From NCBI GenBank assembly GCA_964442905.1, contig CAYUBD010000025.1, forward strand, positions 1-14,259: a stretch of DNA of 14,259 nt, in the 5' to 3' direction. Every line of letters begins with the position of its first letter. The first letter of the stretch is position 1. Of this stretch, positions 12,578 through 14,259 are shown piece after piece. The stretch is from JAFGFG01 sp964442905. Lineage in GTDB: Archaea; Aenigmatarchaeota; Aenigmatarchaeia; QMZP01; JAFGSV01. The notes under the pieces are model-generated. The model did not search any database. It worked only from the letters and a program-made list of their open reading frames with translations, and was not told where the DNA came from. Both the position numbers and the translations under genes were made by a program.

Positions 12578-14259
12578 TTAAGAAAATGACACAAATCTCA
12601 GATAGATCTTTCCCTTCCCTGTCTCATTGACGTGAGACTTTATCTTCTGCTTTCCCTCATTCAGCTCAGACGTGCTTGTAAGCATGACTTCTCCTGTTTC
12701 GTCCTTTAGATTGTAGCCGTACATCTTCGTGCCATCTTCCTCCACAGTCTTGGTAAGCTCCAGTTCAACCTCCATTATGACATCCTTCCCCTTGAAATGC
12801 CTCAGGTCGGAGATTCGCACCTTTTCATCCGTGATTTCTTCTTTTGGTTCATCTGCCGGCATTCTCACCAGCGGAACAGCTTTGGCGATTTCCTTCTCGC
12901 TTGGCTGCGCTTCTTCTGGCGAATCTTCCTTCTTTACACGCTTCTTCTTTGTTTTCTCGATATCCTTCTTCCTGGCATACTTCGGCATATCCGAGCGCAG
13001 CTCTTCTATCTGGTTCTTCAAGTATCCTATGTTGCTTTCCATCTGGAGTTTGCCGACCTTGGATGACTCGTCTATCCTCCTGCCCAGCCTATCCAGAGCG
13101 TCGTCCAGGTTCCTCGACATGATGTTCACCTTGGTGTTTAAGGACCTGCTCGTTTTCTCCAGCATGTCGTCTGTCTCCTTCTCTTCCAGCTTCTTCTTTT
13201 TCATCTTTTCGGCCAGGTGGCTTTTGAGCACGGACAGTGAATTCGTGATTTCCTCGACCTGGTTGTGAAGAGAGTCCTCTGATTTCCTGACATCGGCTAC
13301 AGTTTCTTCATGCTCTTCCGTGTCGCCCATGAGAGCTTCAAGGTTCAGTCTCATTTTCGGTATATTGTATGCAACCCTGCCTATCTTCTTCACGTTCGCA
13401 TCGGTATCGGTTATCTTCTTCGGGATATCATGTTTCTTTTTCACGAGCCTGTGTATATCAGAAAGCGTGGACATGACTATATCTGGTTCTCCCTCAATTA
13501 TATATCTTGGTATTTTTTTGGTGACTTGGGGCATTTCCTTCTTCACTGTTTTCTCTGGTTTCTTTGTAACATGCATTTTCAATGCCAGCTTCCCGGGAAC
13601 CCTTTCCAGACGCTTCTTCACGGATTTTGGTTTTGCATGTTCGATTATCTCTATCCTGGCTATGGGAAGCTCCGGCCGGGCCTCGTCCATTTTTGCAGTC
13701 AGACCGTCTTTTCTTCCGCGACTTTTCATCGATATCTTCCGGGCTGTCTTTTTCAGATGCTTCTTCACGGATGCTTTCATGCCAATCTCAACAGACGCTA
13801 TTGCGACATCAGGCTCTCCTTCCGCTATATCCTTTGATATCTCTTCCGGCTTGTGTAGCAGTGGTTTCTTCTTTTCCTTTCCAGCCGGCTTCTCCATCTT
13901 CTCCCCTTTCTTATCAGCCGGCTTTTTGGGCTTCTTCTTTCCGCCCCTTATTGATACCACTCCGATTACCACGATGACGGCAAATGCTAGCACCACGAGG
14001 ATTGCGATGACTGTTGTCATGTCCAAGGTGATTCCGGACCTTTCCCCGGCAGGCTCAAGTGCACAGGACAGTGTTTGCGAGTCACATCCATTGGTGCATA
14101 TCTCAAGCACGGTCCAGGCATCACCACTGCTGGAACATAGCTGCACTTCGTCGCCGTGACACCGTAACATTGAAGGCTTGCATGATACATTCTCAGTTAC
14201 GTTCGCTTCGTCACCATCAGATATCTCTTCCACCGATTCGGCGTATATCTCGGTTTCTG
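12578..14259 (-). CDS. Membrane-anchored coiled-coil protein with Cys-rich outer domain and OB-fold-like end (5' cut)
   Basis: At least 551 residues; the frame stays open to the window edge above the GTG at 14233, so the N-terminus, perhaps with a signal peptide, is missing. Numbered from 14233: six cysteines (18, 25, 33, 46, 50, 57) in a small domain with WTVLEICTNGC, of a kind seen in secreted archaeal proteins; a membrane helix at 73-95 followed by RGGKKKPKK, placing the rest in the cytoplasm; Lys-rich degenerate repeats at 138-273; a charged helical, probably coiled-coil region at about 310-415; and a C-terminal domain at 472-551 with ISDLRHFKGKDVIMEVELEL, then YGYNLKDETGEVMLTS, like a nucleic-acid-binding OB fold. 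A structural or DNA-tethering role is an inference; I recognise no named family. It does not look related to the neighbouring metabolic genes. Confidence 0.85.
   Translation of the reverse strand, partial: ETEIYAESVEEISDGDEANVTENVSCKPSMLRCHGDEVQLCSSSGDAWTVLEICTNGCDSQTLSCALEPAGERSGITLDMTTVIAILVVLAFAVIVVIGVVSIRGGKKKPKKPADKKGEKMEKPAGKEKKKPLLHKPEEISKDIAEGEPDVAIASVEIGMKASVKKHLKKTARKISMKSRGRKDGLTAKMDEARPELPIARIEIIEHAKPKSVKKRLERVPGKLALKMHVTKKPEKTVKKEMPQVTKKIPRYIIEGEPDIVMSTLSDIHRLVKKKHDIPKKITDTDANVKKIGRVAYNIPKMRLNLEALMGDTEEHEETVADVRKSEDSLHNQVEEITNSLSVLKSHLAEKMKKKKLEEKETDDMLEKTSRSLNTKVNIMSRNLDDALDRLGRRIDESSKVGKLQMESNIGYLKNQIEELRSDMPKYARKKDIEKTKKKRVKKEDSPEEAQPSEKEIAKAVPLVRMPADEPKEEITDEKVRISDLRHFKGKDVIMEVELELTKTVEEDGTKMYGYNLKDETGEVMLTSTSELNEGKQKIKSHVNETGKGKIYLRFVSFS
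13415..13822 (-). repeat. Three degenerate protein repeats within the membrane-anchored coiled-coil gene
   Basis: Residues 138-170, 185-220 and 247-273 share the order '(E)GEPD/ARPEL, hydrophobic strand, basic KKxLKK/KKRLER/KKKHDIPKK'. Copies 1 and 3 both open with EGEPD, and copies 1 and 2 share SVKKHLKK/SVKKRLER. The likeness is at protein level only; no long DNA identity is seen. Confidence 0.5.

Noticed and set aside
13320..14159. A 279-codon plus-strand frame opposite the membrane-anchored coiled-coil gene
   Set aside because: Its Phe/Ser-rich translation is the mirror of Lys/Glu-rich codons on the minus strand; it shows no start signal or motif.

Overview
The window is a compact stretch of archaeal chromosome. 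The archaeal signature comes from a Dph2 diphthamide enzyme, a short archaeal-type triosephosphate isomerase, a DUF357 protein, TATA-like boxes placed about 25 bases before start codons that lack a leader, and GGTG-type ribosome binding sites on internal operon genes. Several genes are of types more common in bacteria (class II HMG-CoA reductase, class II aldolase, class I fructose bisphosphatase, NodU/TobZ carbamoyltransferase). A DPANN or Altiarchaeota-like lineage fits, but the sequence alone does not settle this.

Layout. 1-1104: the edge of a possible gene, a DUF357 gene on the minus strand, and a plus-strand pair of overlapping small genes (a membrane protein and a DUF3467-like protein). 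1106-2773: dph2 and, upstream of it, a nucleotidyltransferase-like gene, both on the minus strand. 2873-4162: HMG-CoA reductase (mevalonate and isoprenoid lipid synthesis) on the plus strand, divergent from the nucleotidyltransferase gene. 4159-7803: a five-gene minus-strand module, in transcription order a membrane-anchored SGNH-hydrolase-like protein, a 53-residue DUF5989-like microprotein, two short membrane proteins that together resemble one SxtJ protein, and a large carbamoyltransferase. 7845-11595: a plus-strand central-carbon run of tpiA, a HIT-family Ap4A-type hydrolase/phosphorylase, a phosphohexomutase and a class II fructose-bisphosphate aldolase. 11602-12498: a convergent fructose-1,6-bisphosphatase. 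12578-14259: a large membrane-anchored protein with a Cys-rich outer domain, Lys-rich repeats, a coiled coil and an OB-fold-like C-terminus, cut by the window edge.

How the genes fit together. TPI, aldolase, bisphosphatase and the hexomutase form a near-complete gluconeogenic route from triose phosphates to sugar-1-phosphates, the precursors of surface glycans. The carbamoyltransferase/SxtJ/DUF5989/SGNH module next to it probably modifies a cell-surface or secreted glycan or lipid. It is the most interesting system here, because its gene set and order mirror a bacterial neighbourhood and two of its parts are split or easily missed. No tRNA, rRNA, CRISPR array, insertion sequence or attachment site was seen. 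No gap of more than 300 bases lacks a gene.
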